From Paramagnetospirillum kuznetsovii (GTDB lineage: Bacteria > Pseudomonadota > Alphaproteobacteria > Rhodospirillales > Magnetospirillaceae): a DNA stretch of 64,000 nt. A program made the position numbers and the translations under genes. This document shows positions 53,167-60,879 of this stretch, in pieces. The stretch is taken from positions 21,251-85,250 of the forward strand of contig NZ_PGTO01000016.1 in assembly GCF_003284725.1 (NCBI RefSeq), in the 5' to 3' direction. The number at the start of each line of letters is the position of its first letter. Position 1 is the first letter of the stretch. The notes under the pieces were generated by a model. It was not told the origin of the DNA. It made no database searches and saw only the letters and a program-made list of their open reading frames with translations.

Positions 53167-54750
53167 ATGTCTGACTTCAAACTCACGGAATGGATCTTCA
53201 CCACCGACCATAAGCGGGTGGGCATCCTCTATCTCATCGGCTCCCTGGCCGCGTTCGGCGTGGCAGGCTGCGCCGCCGTCTATATCCGGCTCAATCAGCT
53301 AAGCCCCAGCGGCGGGCTGTTCTCGGACCCGCAGAACTACAACATCGCGCTTTATTTCCACGGCGCGGCCATGATCCTGGCCTTCCTGATTCCCGGACTG
53401 ACCGGCTTCTTCGCCAATTATCTGGTGCCGCTGATGATCGGCGCCCGCGACGTGGCCTTTCCCCGCATCAACGCCTTCTCGGTCTGGCTGTTCTTCGCCG
53501 CCATCGTCCTGGCGCTGATCAGCCTGATGGTATCGGACGGTCCCGACGTCATGTGGACCGGCTATCCGCCCTATTCGGTGACCACCGTCGGCAATACCGC
53601 CTTTTATGTGTTCACCGTTCATCTGCTGGGTTTCTCGTCCATCCTGGGCGCGGTGAACTTCCTGGTCACCATCCTCTACATGCGGGCCAAGGGCATGGGC
53701 TTCAACCAGATGAACATCTTCGTCTGGACGGTGCTGGGCGCCTTCGTGCTGCAACTGATCTTCATCCCGGTGCTGGCCTCGGCCGTGACCATGCTGCTGT
53801 TCGACAAGTATCTCGGCACCCACTTCTTCGATCCCACCGGCGGCGGCGACGTTCTGCTGTACCAGAATCTATTCTGGTTCTACTCGCACCCGGCGGTCTA
53901 TGTGATCCTGTTGCCGGCCATGGGCGTGTTGTTCGAGGTGATCTCGACCATGGCCAAGAACCGGGTGTTCAACTACAAGGCCTGCGTCTATGGCGGCGTT
54001 TTCGGACTGATTTTGCTGTCCGGCGAGGTGTGGGTTCACCATCTCTATGTGGCGGGCATGCCCAATTGGCTGCGGACCGGCCAGATGGTCACCACCCTGC
54101 TGATCTCGGTGCCGGTGGGACTGATGGTCATATCGCTGTGGGGCACGCTGTATCGTGCCGCCATCACCTATAATGTGGCCATGCACTATGCCTGCGCCTG
54201 CCTGTTCCTGCTGCTGGTGGGCGGTCTGACCGGCATTCCGCTGGCCATGACGGTGCTGGATCTGCATTTGGGCGAGACGGCCTTCATCCACGCCCACTTC
54301 CACTTCGTGATGGCGCTGTTCGCCACCTTCTCCATCTTCTCCGGCATCTATTTCTGGTTCCCCAAGATGACCGGTCGGGTGGCGGATTCCAAACCGGCCT
54401 TGATCGGCTTCTGGCTGAACTTCGTCGGCGTCACCATGACCTTCACGCCGTTGTTCATCATCGGCATGCAGGGCATGCCCCGGCGCTATGCCACCTATGA
54501 GCAGTTCCCGCAGTTCGAGCCCTATCACCAGATGGCGACCCTGGGGGCCATGGTGGTGGTGGTCGGCATGCTGCTGACCTTCTACAGCTGGATCAACGGG
54601 GCCATTCGCGGCCCCAAGGCGGCGGAAAACCACTGGCGCTCCAAGTCGCTGGAATGGACCCATGCCCCCAGCCCGCCCGGCCCCGGCAACTTCCCCGGCC
54701 AGGATCCGGAAGTGGCCAAGGAATGGACGCCCTACGACTACGCCCGCTAA
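53167..54750 (+). CDS. coxA: Haem-copper oxidase subunit I, A2 class
   Basis: A 527-residue, 12-TM catalytic subunit with haem and CuB ligands (YFHGAAM, SHPAVY, VHHLY, HAHFHFV). The D-pathway entrance Asp is kept (GARDVAFPRIN), but the usual glutamate of GHPEVY is absent: the motif is YSHPAVY, the Tyr-Ser signature of A2-type oxidases. It reduces O2 to water and pumps protons. ATG at 53167 follows AGGGGGATC. Confidence 0.93.
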   Translation: MSDFKLTEWIFTTDHKRVGILYLIGSLAAFGVAGCAAVYIRLNQLSPSGGLFSDPQNYNIALYFHGAAMILAFLIPGLTGFFANYLVPLMIGARDVAFPRINAFSVWLFFAAIVLALISLMVSDGPDVMWTGYPPYSVTTVGNTAFYVFTVHLLGFSSILGAVNFLVTILYMRAKGMGFNQMNIFVWTVLGAFVLQLIFIPVLASAVTMLLFDKYLGTHFFDPTGGGDVLLYQNLFWFYSHPAVYVILLPAMGVLFEVISTMAKNRVFNYKACVYGGVFGLILLSGEVWVHHLYVAGMPNWLRTGQMVTTLLISVPVGLMVISLWGTLYRAAITYNVAMHYACACLFLLLVGGLTGIPLAMTVLDLHLGETAFIHAHFHFVMALFATFSIFSGIYFWFPKMTGRVADSKPALIGFWLNFVGVTMTFTPLFIIGMQGMPRRYATYEQFPQFEPYHQMATLGAMVVVVGMLLTFYSWINGAIRGPKAAENHWRSKSLEWTHAPSPPGPGNFPGQDPEVAKEWTPYDYAR

Positions 54751-54756
54751 AGCTTA

Positions 54757-54784
54757 CCCGCCTCGCCCGTGAGGGCGAGGCGGG
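54757..54784 (+). terminator. GNRA-loop hairpin after coxA
   Basis: A perfect 12-bp stem CCCGCCTCGCCC / GGGCGAGGCGGG closed by GTGA (a GNRA tetraloop), 6 bases past the coxA stop and 25 bases before a small membrane protein gene. No T-run. It may be a processing or stability element, or partial terminator. Confidence 0.6.
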
Positions 54785-54809
54785 GGCCTTCCCGTGAGGA
54801 TGAATGGAC

Positions 54810-54926
54810 ATGGAAGACAGACGGCCGCCGGTGATCGGCAAATGGTGGGCATTCTTCCTGCTGCTGGGCGTCGCGGCCCTGCTTAACATCAGCATCTACG
54901 TCAAAGTGGCCAAGTTCGGCCCCTGA
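54810..54926 (+). CDS. 38-residue membrane protein, possible oxidase small subunit
   Basis: Starts MEDRRPPVIGKWWAFF and has one membrane helix (WWAFFLLLGVAALLNISIYVKVA). GAGGA lies 9 bases before the ATG at 54810; an in-frame ATG at 54804 is the alternative. Its location right after coxA and its small single-helix form suggest a subunit IV-like accessory peptide of the oxidase. Confidence 0.6.
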   Translation: MEDRRPPVIGKWWAFFLLLGVAALLNISIYVKVAKFGP

Positions 54927-54963
54927 CCGGTGACGTCCCTGGGATGCGACAAGATGTCTGAAT

Positions 54964-55040
<77 letters not shown>

Positions 55041-55081
55041 TCGGCCGGAAACTAAGGGGTTTCCGCGGAATTGACAAGTCT

Positions 55082-55549
55082 CTAGGGGCGCGGGGTGAAG
55101 ATGGCGTGGTCCACCCGGTCGCCGGGGCGGATTCCCAATCGCCGAGAGGTGCCCGCCGGTAGTTCAAGCACGCCGAGAACGGGCTGTGACGGGCCGCGCG
55201 GCTCCAAGGTGCCGGGCACGGCGAATTCCTCCACATGGATCACCAGTCCGGCCCGGTCGATGAACAGCATGTCCAGCGGGATCAGGGTGTTCTTCATCCA
55301 CATGGATACCGGCCGCGCACGGGCGAAGTTGAACAGCATGCCGGTATCCGCCGCCAAGGTCTTGCGGAACATCAACCCTTGGGACAACTGGTCCTGCGTC
55401 TCGGCCAACTCCACCTTGAACATATGATGTTTGGCGTCGGAGGTTATCACCTCCAGCTTGGTCCATCCGAAGGTGACGCCGTCGGCCAGGGCAGCCGACA
55501 TAGTCAAAGCCATGATCGCGATTATGGAGAAGTAGACTCGAAGGGCCAT
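55082..55549 (-). CDS. DUF192 secreted protein
   Basis: A 155-residue protein with a signal peptide (VYFSIIAIMALTMSAALA) and the DUF192 fold: FKVELAETQDQLSQGLMFRKTLAADTGMLFNF, PVSMWMKNTLIPLDMLFID and LELPAGTSRRLGIRPGD. Function of the family is not established. The ATG at 55549 has AAGGAA upstream; the upstream in-frame codons have no ribosome site. Confidence 0.85.
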   Translation of the reverse strand: MALRVYFSIIAIMALTMSAALADGVTFGWTKLEVITSDAKHHMFKVELAETQDQLSQGLMFRKTLAADTGMLFNFARARPVSMWMKNTLIPLDMLFIDRAGLVIHVEEFAVPGTLEPRGPSQPVLGVLELPAGTSRRLGIRPGDRVDHAIFTPRP

Positions 55550-55702
55550 CGGAACGTTCCTTTTTATAATTCTCATATGGTGCGCTCTGTCGTTGAAAAA
55601 TTCAAAGCGGAAGAAATATAGGAAAAAAATCAGGCGTGCTGTTTCCGGGGTTGTTCGCTTTCCTGCATATTCCGGGGGATGGCTCCCATTGGCTGTGGCC
55701 AT

Positions 55703-56044
55703 CCTTCCCCGCTGGAAGGCGCTGAATTCCTAAATTCGTTGGATTTCCATAAAATTTTATAAAAATACGCTGTTAAATAAACATATAGTTGATGCTTCAT
55801 TTTCATAAAATTGAGCGGGTGATCTTCCTGTTTAAATTTCAGAAATACTTTGCTAGTCTATTAACTGTGAAACGGACGGAGGCGCTGCCTCCCCATCCGG
55901 ATCCGGGAAATCTGCTAAGGGGGGCCTTCCCGCCCATCCCCACCCTCCTTCGGCAGGGAGACGCCGCCCGCACAGTGCGGCGTTTCCACTTTCTGGATAC
56001 ACAATGAAGGGACGTCGGCGCAAGTCGACGTCCCTTCGGGCTTT
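55703..56044. other. AT-rich then GC-rich intergenic region
   Basis: About 340 bases without a supported gene. The left half (to ~55870) is markedly AT-rich for this genome; the right half is GC-rich and full of inverted repeats. An open frame at 55789-56007 has no ribosome site and is not called. See the small-RNA candidate. Confidence 0.5.
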
Positions 56045-56045
56045 C
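55871..56045 (+). ncRNA. Candidate small RNA
   Basis: TTTCAG (55837-55842) and TATTAA (55859-55864), 16 bases apart, could start a transcript near 55871. The transcript would carry stems GGAGGC/GCCTCC (55878-55892) and ACGCCGC/GCGGCGT (55961-55983), C-rich single-stranded runs with CCTCC (anti-Shine-Dalgarno), and an 11-bp hairpin at 56007-56036. Inferred from layout only. Confidence 0.35.
56007..56036. terminator. Hairpin, candidate terminator
   Basis: AAGGGACGTCG / CGACGTCCCTT, 11 bp, loop GCGCAAGT, followed on the plus strand by CGGGCTTTCT. It lies 9 bases from the end of the minus-strand gene at 56045 and could end transcripts from either side. Confidence 0.5.
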
Positions 56046-57307
56046 TAGAGACTGGCGTAGAGATCGCCCAGGCGCGGACCGAGGATCTGCACTTCGCCTG
56101 TCATCTTGCCATGCTTATTGCTTTCCTTGGCTTCGGCCTTGGGGACGTCGCTGGCCACATCCGCGAGGCCGAGGCCCAGCAGGTCGCGCAAATCGGCGAA
56201 GGCCAGCGGCGGGCCGCGCATCTCGAAATAGTGACGGCAGGCCAGCAGGGCCGCCTGATCCAATTGCCATGTCATCAGGCTGGGATGGTTGAGCTCGGGC
56301 TGGCAATAGGCCCGTAGGGCACGGGTGAGCCGACCGGTGCCCGCACCTTGGCCGAACCACATGACCGACGCCTGCCACACCGAGCCCGGCTCGTCGCGGC
56401 CGGTGCCGAAGCAGGCGAAATCCTGGGCGCGGCAGGCCGCCGCCAAATTCAGCCTTTCCACCGGCACCTGCAACTCGCCGTCCAGGGAGATCATGGGGCG
56501 GCCGAACCGTTCTGTCATCTGGTCCACCACGAAAAAGCGGGCGGAGGCGTAATAGGTCACGGTGGTGAACAGCGGCTTGGCCTCCACCGTGGCGGCGAAG
56601 CGGCCGGGCCAGCGCCGGGTCAGGTCCAGCAGTTCTCCCCGCGTCTCGTCACCGGGGCCGATGACGTGGAGAATCAGCGGCATGGTGGGATTGAGGCCGA
56701 GATTGGCCGCGACGAAGCTTTCGCCGAACAGCTTGAAGTACTGATCGTCCAGGCAGGTGAAGATGGCGGCCTCGCCGTCGGCCGCCGCCGACAATTCGCC
56801 CAAGGTCTCCAAGGCCGGGAGGACGACTGGGGCGGCAAGGCGATGATCGATTTCGTCGGGGGCCGCCACCATCCGGCCTTGGCGATAGATCATGCTGAGC
56901 AGCGGATGCGACACGAAGGCGATGTGTCCGGCATAGAAACGGACATGACGGCGGAACCAGTCGAACCGGGCGATGGCCGCTTCCATGTCGCCGTCCATCA
57001 TCGACGAGCAACCGCCGTAATAGGCGGTCAGGATATAGCCGGGGGTGTCGGGAGGCGAAGACTCGCACAGGGCGATCAATGCGTCGTAGCGCCGCTCGGC
57101 CAGCAATCCGTGCAGGGCGGTGGCCAGGACCACCCAGCCCTTGCCGGGACCGGCGGCGATATTGAGATGCTCGGCGAGGCGATGGAGGTCGGCGGCGCGT
57201 CCCAGCATCACCAGGGCCTGGGCCATGGCATGGGCGGCGGCTTCGTCGGCCGGGTCGCGGCCCAGGGCGGCGTTGGCCGCCGCCAGGATGTCCGCATAGC
57301 CGCTCAT
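56045..57307 (-). CDS. Unknown protein paired with a GT9 glycosyltransferase
   Basis: A 420-residue protein. The N-terminal ~150 residues look TPR-like and helical (ADEAAAHAMAQALVMLGRAADLHRLAEHL; GDMEAAIARFDWFRRH). The middle is alpha/beta, resembling a glycosyltransferase-type domain (AIFTCLDDQYFKLFGESFVAANLG; PLILHVIGPGDE; TYYASARFFVVDQMTERFGRPMISLDGE). No signal peptide. Start overlaps the GT9 stop by 4 bases. A role in glycan modification is inferred from this and the pairing. Confidence 0.6.
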   Translation of the reverse strand: MSGYADILAAANAALGRDPADEAAAHAMAQALVMLGRAADLHRLAEHLNIAAGPGKGWVVLATALHGLLAERRYDALIALCESSPPDTPGYILTAYYGGCSSMMDGDMEAAIARFDWFRRHVRFYAGHIAFVSHPLLSMIYRQGRMVAAPDEIDHRLAAPVVLPALETLGELSAAADGEAAIFTCLDDQYFKLFGESFVAANLGLNPTMPLILHVIGPGDETRGELLDLTRRWPGRFAATVEAKPLFTTVTYYASARFFVVDQMTERFGRPMISLDGELQVPVERLNLAAACRAQDFACFGTGRDEPGSVWQASVMWFGQGAGTGRLTRALRAYCQPELNHPSLMTWQLDQAALLACRHYFEMRGPPLAFADLRDLLGLGLADVASDVPKAEAKESNKHGKMTGEVQILGPRLGDLYASL

Positions 57308-58296
57308 GGGCTCACCGGGGACGGCAGCAGCGACATCACCGCCTCGAACACCGCGTCCACCGCCATGTCCCGGTTCAGGCAGTCATAGGAATAGTCGTCG
57401 CAGCACCATTCATAGAGCATGTTCTGCTGGGGGACGCGGATGGCGTCGAAATGGGCGCGGGCCTTGCCCAAATGCTCGGGTTCGTACATCAGGGGGTAAC
57501 AGGGAAAGAAGCGGCAGCTGGGCTCGATGGCCTTGGCCACGCCCTCCGCCCGGAAAGGCAGCCGCCATTCGCCGCGAGTGATGGAGTAGATCCCCGCGAT
57601 ACGGATGGCGGTGGCGGCGGCCATTTGCACCGGGGCGCTGTCGGTGCTGACGAGGCAGTCGGACAGGCGCATCAATTCGATGGTTTCCCAAAATCCGAAC
57701 TTGTCCACCACGTCCAGGCGCGAATCCACCTCCAGGGCAAAGGCGCCCTTGCCGGTGGCGGCCGAGCGGTTGCCGATGACGAAGACCTGGACTTGCGCCG
57801 CGCTCAGCCGGTCGGCCAGCCCCTGCCACTTGGCTTGTGGCCATGTGCGGTTCATGGCGCCCGAGGCCGGATGCAGCAATACCCGGCCTATCGGATGCTC
57901 TGGCTCGGGGGCCTCGTCCAGGTAGAAGTCCACCATGGCCTGCGCCTTCGGGTTGGCGGGAAGCCGGATGGACTTGTCGCAAGCGGCGGGATCAAAGTCC
58001 AGCGCGGCCAGGAACGAATCGATCTGGTGGCCCCTTTGCAGCGAGTGGCGGGGATGGTTCATGTCGTGCACCCGCACGCCGTCTCCGCGCTCGGCGATGA
58101 AACGATCCAGGTGTTCGGCGTCGACCAATCGGTCGATCTCCGGCAGCGGCGGACCGTCCAGGCTTCGGATGATCTTGGTGTCGGTGGCGATGACGGTTTC
58201 GCCACCGTCGCGGGCCTTGAGCGCCCTTGCCACCGGTTGCAGCATCAGCACGTCGCCCAGACCGGCGGTTCGCTTCAGCACATGCACCAGGGTCAT
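57304..58296 (-). CDS. Glycosyltransferase family 9 (heptosyltransferase-like)
   Basis: A 330-residue GT9/WaaF-like protein: N-terminal MTLVHVLKRTAGLGDVLMLQPV (the GDxL motif), VLLHPASGAMNRTWPQAKWQGLADRLS (nucleotide-sugar part) and LVSTDSAPVQMAAATAIRIAGIYS, the usual motif before the C-terminus. It transfers a sugar to a polysaccharide or lipid acceptor in the cytosol. ATG at 58296 matches the family N-terminus; a TTG at 58392 would add 32 residues. Confidence 0.78.
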   Translation of the reverse strand: MTLVHVLKRTAGLGDVLMLQPVARALKARDGGETVIATDTKIIRSLDGPPLPEIDRLVDAEHLDRFIAERGDGVRVHDMNHPRHSLQRGHQIDSFLAALDFDPAACDKSIRLPANPKAQAMVDFYLDEAPEPEHPIGRVLLHPASGAMNRTWPQAKWQGLADRLSAAQVQVFVIGNRSAATGKGAFALEVDSRLDVVDKFGFWETIELMRLSDCLVSTDSAPVQMAAATAIRIAGIYSITRGEWRLPFRAEGVAKAIEPSCRFFPCYPLMYEPEHLGKARAHFDAIRVPQQNMLYEWCCDDYSYDCLNRDMAVDAVFEAVMSLLPSPVSP

Positions 58297-58444
58297 CCGC
58301 CGCTCCAGTTCCTCTACCTGGACAATAGGATGGCCCAGGATCGGACCGCTGACAATAAGTGGTGGTGCGCGGCCACTTGCCCTTGGCTTCAATCAAGGTT
58401 CCGCATAGACTGTTTCTTACCATTCATGGACAGGGAATTGTCAG

Positions 58445-58798
58445 GTGCCGGGTCGCAAGAGCTCCAATAACGATCGACGCGTCGATGACCGCCATGAGGG
58501 CGAGGGCCTGTTCATGGTGTTCGAGAATAATCTGGTCGAAGTGGTCGATATTTCGGTCGGCGGCCTGAAGTTCAAGCGGCCGCCGTTCGATCTGGCTCCT
58601 GGGCGTCGATTCTCCTTCGAACTTCGCTCGGCCTACGAGGATCCCAATCCCCTGGCCAAGGGCATCGCCGTCGTCCGCGCCTCCAAGGAAGATTGGGTCG
58701 CCATCGAATTCGTCCGGCCGACTTTCTCCCTGATGAAGGTGGTCGGGCGGCATATTGGGCGGCTGCTGGTCGGCCGCAGCCATTTGTTCCGTCACTGA
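58445..58798 (+). CDS. PilZ-domain-like protein
   Basis: A 117-residue protein with a PilZ pattern: an Arg-rich N-terminal segment (KSSNNDRRVDDR), then VVDISVGGLKFKRP (D/N-x-S-x-x-G) and a beta-barrel (PGRRFSFELRSAYED; VVRASKEDWVAIEFVRP). If the arginine motif is complete it would bind c-di-GMP. Start GTG. Nothing else in the window makes c-di-GMP. Confidence 0.65.
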   Translation: MPGRKSSNNDRRVDDRHEGEGLFMVFENNLVEVVDISVGGLKFKRPPFDLAPGRRFSFELRSAYEDPNPLAKGIAVVRASKEDWVAIEFVRPTFSLMKVVGRHIGRLLVGRSHLFRH

Positions 58799-58814
58799 AC
58801 GTCGTCTTGGCGGC

Positions 58815-58830
58815 TGGCATCACGCTTGCC
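58815..58830 (+). promoter_or_regulatory. Sigma-54 (-24/-12) promoter candidate for aapJ
   Basis: TGGCATCACGCTTGCC matches the sigma-54 consensus (TGGCAC-N5-TTGCA/T): GG and GC are exactly 10 bases apart. Transcription would start near 58841, 19 bases before the aapJ ATG, leaving room for the GGGGAGA ribosome site. Nitrogen control (NtrC-type) fits an amino-acid importer. Confidence 0.65.
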
Positions 58831-58859
58831 GACGGATGGACGATCTGGGGAGATGTCCC

Positions 58860-59885
58860 ATGAAGCTTACCCACGCGATCGGCGCCGTCGCCGCCTTGGC
58901 ATTGATGGGGGCGGCCCCACCCGCCCGTGCCGGAGCCACCATGGACGCGGTGAAGGCCAAGGGCTTCGTTCAATGCGGCGTCAATCTGGGGCTTTACGGC
59001 TTTTCGGCGCCGGACGACAAGGGGAACTGGACCGGGCTTGACGTGGATGTTTGCCGCGCCATCGCCGCCGCCTTGTTCGCCGACGCCAATAAGGTCAAGT
59101 ACACGCCGCTATCGGCGCAGCAGCGCTTGCCCGCGCTCCAGGCGGGCGAGGTGGACCTGCTGGCCCGCAACACCACCTGGACGCTGACTCGCGACACCGC
59201 CAACGGATTGGACTTCACCACCCCTAACTATTTCGACGGCCAGGGCTTCATGGTGGCCAGGAAGATCGGGGTCAAATCGGTCAAGGAACTGAACGGCGCC
59301 ACCGTCTGCGTGCTGCCGGGAACCACCACCGAACAGAATCTCGCCGATTACTTCCGTGCCGCCAAGATGACCTATAAGCCGGTGGTGATCGAGAAGAACG
59401 AGGAATTGAACAGCGCCTTTTTCTCGGGACGCTGCGATGCCTTGACCTCTGACGCCTCGCAATTGGCCGGGGTGCGCGCCGGTCAGGCGGCCAATCCCGA
59501 CGATTACGTCATTCTGCCGGAACTGATCTCCAAGGAGCCGCTGACTCCCGCGGTGCGCCAGGGCGATTCCCAATGGACCGATCTGGTGCGCTGGTCGCAA
59601 TACGTCATGGTCTATGCGGAAGAGAAGGGAGTGACCTCGAAGACGGTGACCGTGGCGCAAAAGTCGCCCGATCCCGATCTGCAACGCCTGCTGGGCGTTA
59701 CCGTCGGCAACGGCAAGGCGCTGGGCATCGACGAGAAATGGGCCTTCAATATCATCATGCAGGTGGGCAATTACGGCGAAAGCTTTGAACGCAACGTGGG
59801 CAAGGAGTCCCGCCTGAAGCTGGATCGCGGGCTGAACGCGCTCTACACCAATGGCGGATTGATGTACGCCATGCCGCCTCGGTGA
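58860..59885 (+). CDS. aapJ: General L-amino-acid ABC transporter binding protein AapJ
   Basis: A 341-residue periplasmic protein with a signal peptide ending ARAG, and family 3 SBP motifs: GFVQCGVNLGLYGFSAPDDKGNWTGLDVDVCRAIAAA, ALQAGEVDLLARNTTWTLTRDT and GRCDALTSDASQLAG. Long AapJ/BztA form with a conserved Cys pair. It binds a wide range of L-amino acids. First gene of aapJQMP. Confidence 0.92.
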   Translation: MKLTHAIGAVAALALMGAAPPARAGATMDAVKAKGFVQCGVNLGLYGFSAPDDKGNWTGLDVDVCRAIAAALFADANKVKYTPLSAQQRLPALQAGEVDLLARNTTWTLTRDTANGLDFTTPNYFDGQGFMVARKIGVKSVKELNGATVCVLPGTTTEQNLADYFRAAKMTYKPVVIEKNEELNSAFFSGRCDALTSDASQLAGVRAGQAANPDDYVILPELISKEPLTPAVRQGDSQWTDLVRWSQYVMVYAEEKGVTSKTVTVAQKSPDPDLQRLLGVTVGNGKALGIDEKWAFNIIMQVGNYGESFERNVGKESRLKLDRGLNALYTNGGLMYAMPPR

Positions 59886-59892
59886 GGTAAGG

Positions 59893-60879
59893 ATGCGCGT
59901 CACCGGCCTGTGGGGCAGCGCTCGCTTTCGCGGGGTGCTGTATCAGGCGCTGGTGATCGGCGGCGTGGTGGCGCTGGGCTCCTGGCTGTTGCGCAACACC
60001 CTGACCAATCTGGAAATTCGCGGCATCGCCACCGGCTTCGGCTTCCTGGGCCGCGAGGCCGGATTCGATATCTCGGAAAGCCTCATCGCCTTTACCCCCG
60101 CCGATACCTATAGCCGCGCCCTGGTGGTGGGGCTGCTGAACACCCTGCTTGTCTCGGCGCTGGGCATCGTTCTGGCCACCGTCCTGGGAACGGTGGTCGG
60201 GGTGGTTCGGCTGTCGGGCAACTGGCTGCTGGGGCGGCTGGCGACCCTGTATGTGGAGTCCATCCGCAACGTGCCGCTGCTGTTGCAGCTGTTCGTCTGG
60301 TACGGCCTGGTCACCGCGCTGCCGGGCGCCCGACAGGCGCTCAATCCGCTGCCGGGGGTCTTTCTCAGCAATCGCGGACTGGTGATCCCGGCCCTGGATT
60401 GGAGCCATGGCTGGCCGCTGCTGGACAGTCCCCATCTGGCGGGGTTCAATTTCACCGGCGGCCTGACCCTGTCGCCGGAATTCGCCGCCTTGCTGGCCGG
60501 ACTGACCTTCTATACCGCCGCCTTCATCGCCGAGATCGTGCGGGCAGGCATCTTGTCGGTGCCCAAGGGCCAGGTGGAGGCCGCCCTGTCGCTGGGGCTG
60601 TCGCGGGGGCAGATCCTGCGCCTCGTGGTGCTGCCCCAGGCGCTGCGGGTCATCGTGCCGCCGCTGACCAGTCAGTATCTCAACATCTGCAAGAATTCGC
60701 CCCTGGCCATCGCCATCGGCTATCCCGATCTGGTGGCGGTGTCCAATACCGCCATCAACCAGACCGGCCAGGCGGTCGAAGGCGTCGCCCTGGTGATGGG
60801 GGTCTTCCTGTGCATCAGCCTGGGCCTGTCGGCGCTGATGAACTGGTACAACAAGCGCGTCGCGCTGGTGACGAAATGA
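59893..60879 (+). CDS. aapQ: Amino-acid ABC transporter permease AapQ
   Basis: A 328-residue membrane protein with the HisM/GlnP-type fold; the EAA-like loop is GQVEAALSLGLSRGQILRLVVLPQALRVIVPPL. The long central insertion (~100 residues) between early TM helices is typical of AapQ/BztB. GTAAGGATG ribosome site; overlaps aapM by 4 bases. Confidence 0.92.
   Translation: MRVTGLWGSARFRGVLYQALVIGGVVALGSWLLRNTLTNLEIRGIATGFGFLGREAGFDISESLIAFTPADTYSRALVVGLLNTLLVSALGIVLATVLGTVVGVVRLSGNWLLGRLATLYVESIRNVPLLLQLFVWYGLVTALPGARQALNPLPGVFLSNRGLVIPALDWSHGWPLLDSPHLAGFNFTGGLTLSPEFAALLAGLTFYTAAFIAEIVRAGILSVPKGQVEAALSLGLSRGQILRLVVLPQALRVIVPPLTSQYLNICKNSPLAIAIGYPDLVAVSNTAINQTGQAVEGVALVMGVFLCISLGLSALMNWYNKRVALVTK

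Noticed and set aside
55789..56007. A 72-residue frame in the AT-rich intergenic region
   Set aside because: No ribosome site, and composition changes abruptly half-way; better explained as structured non-coding DNA.
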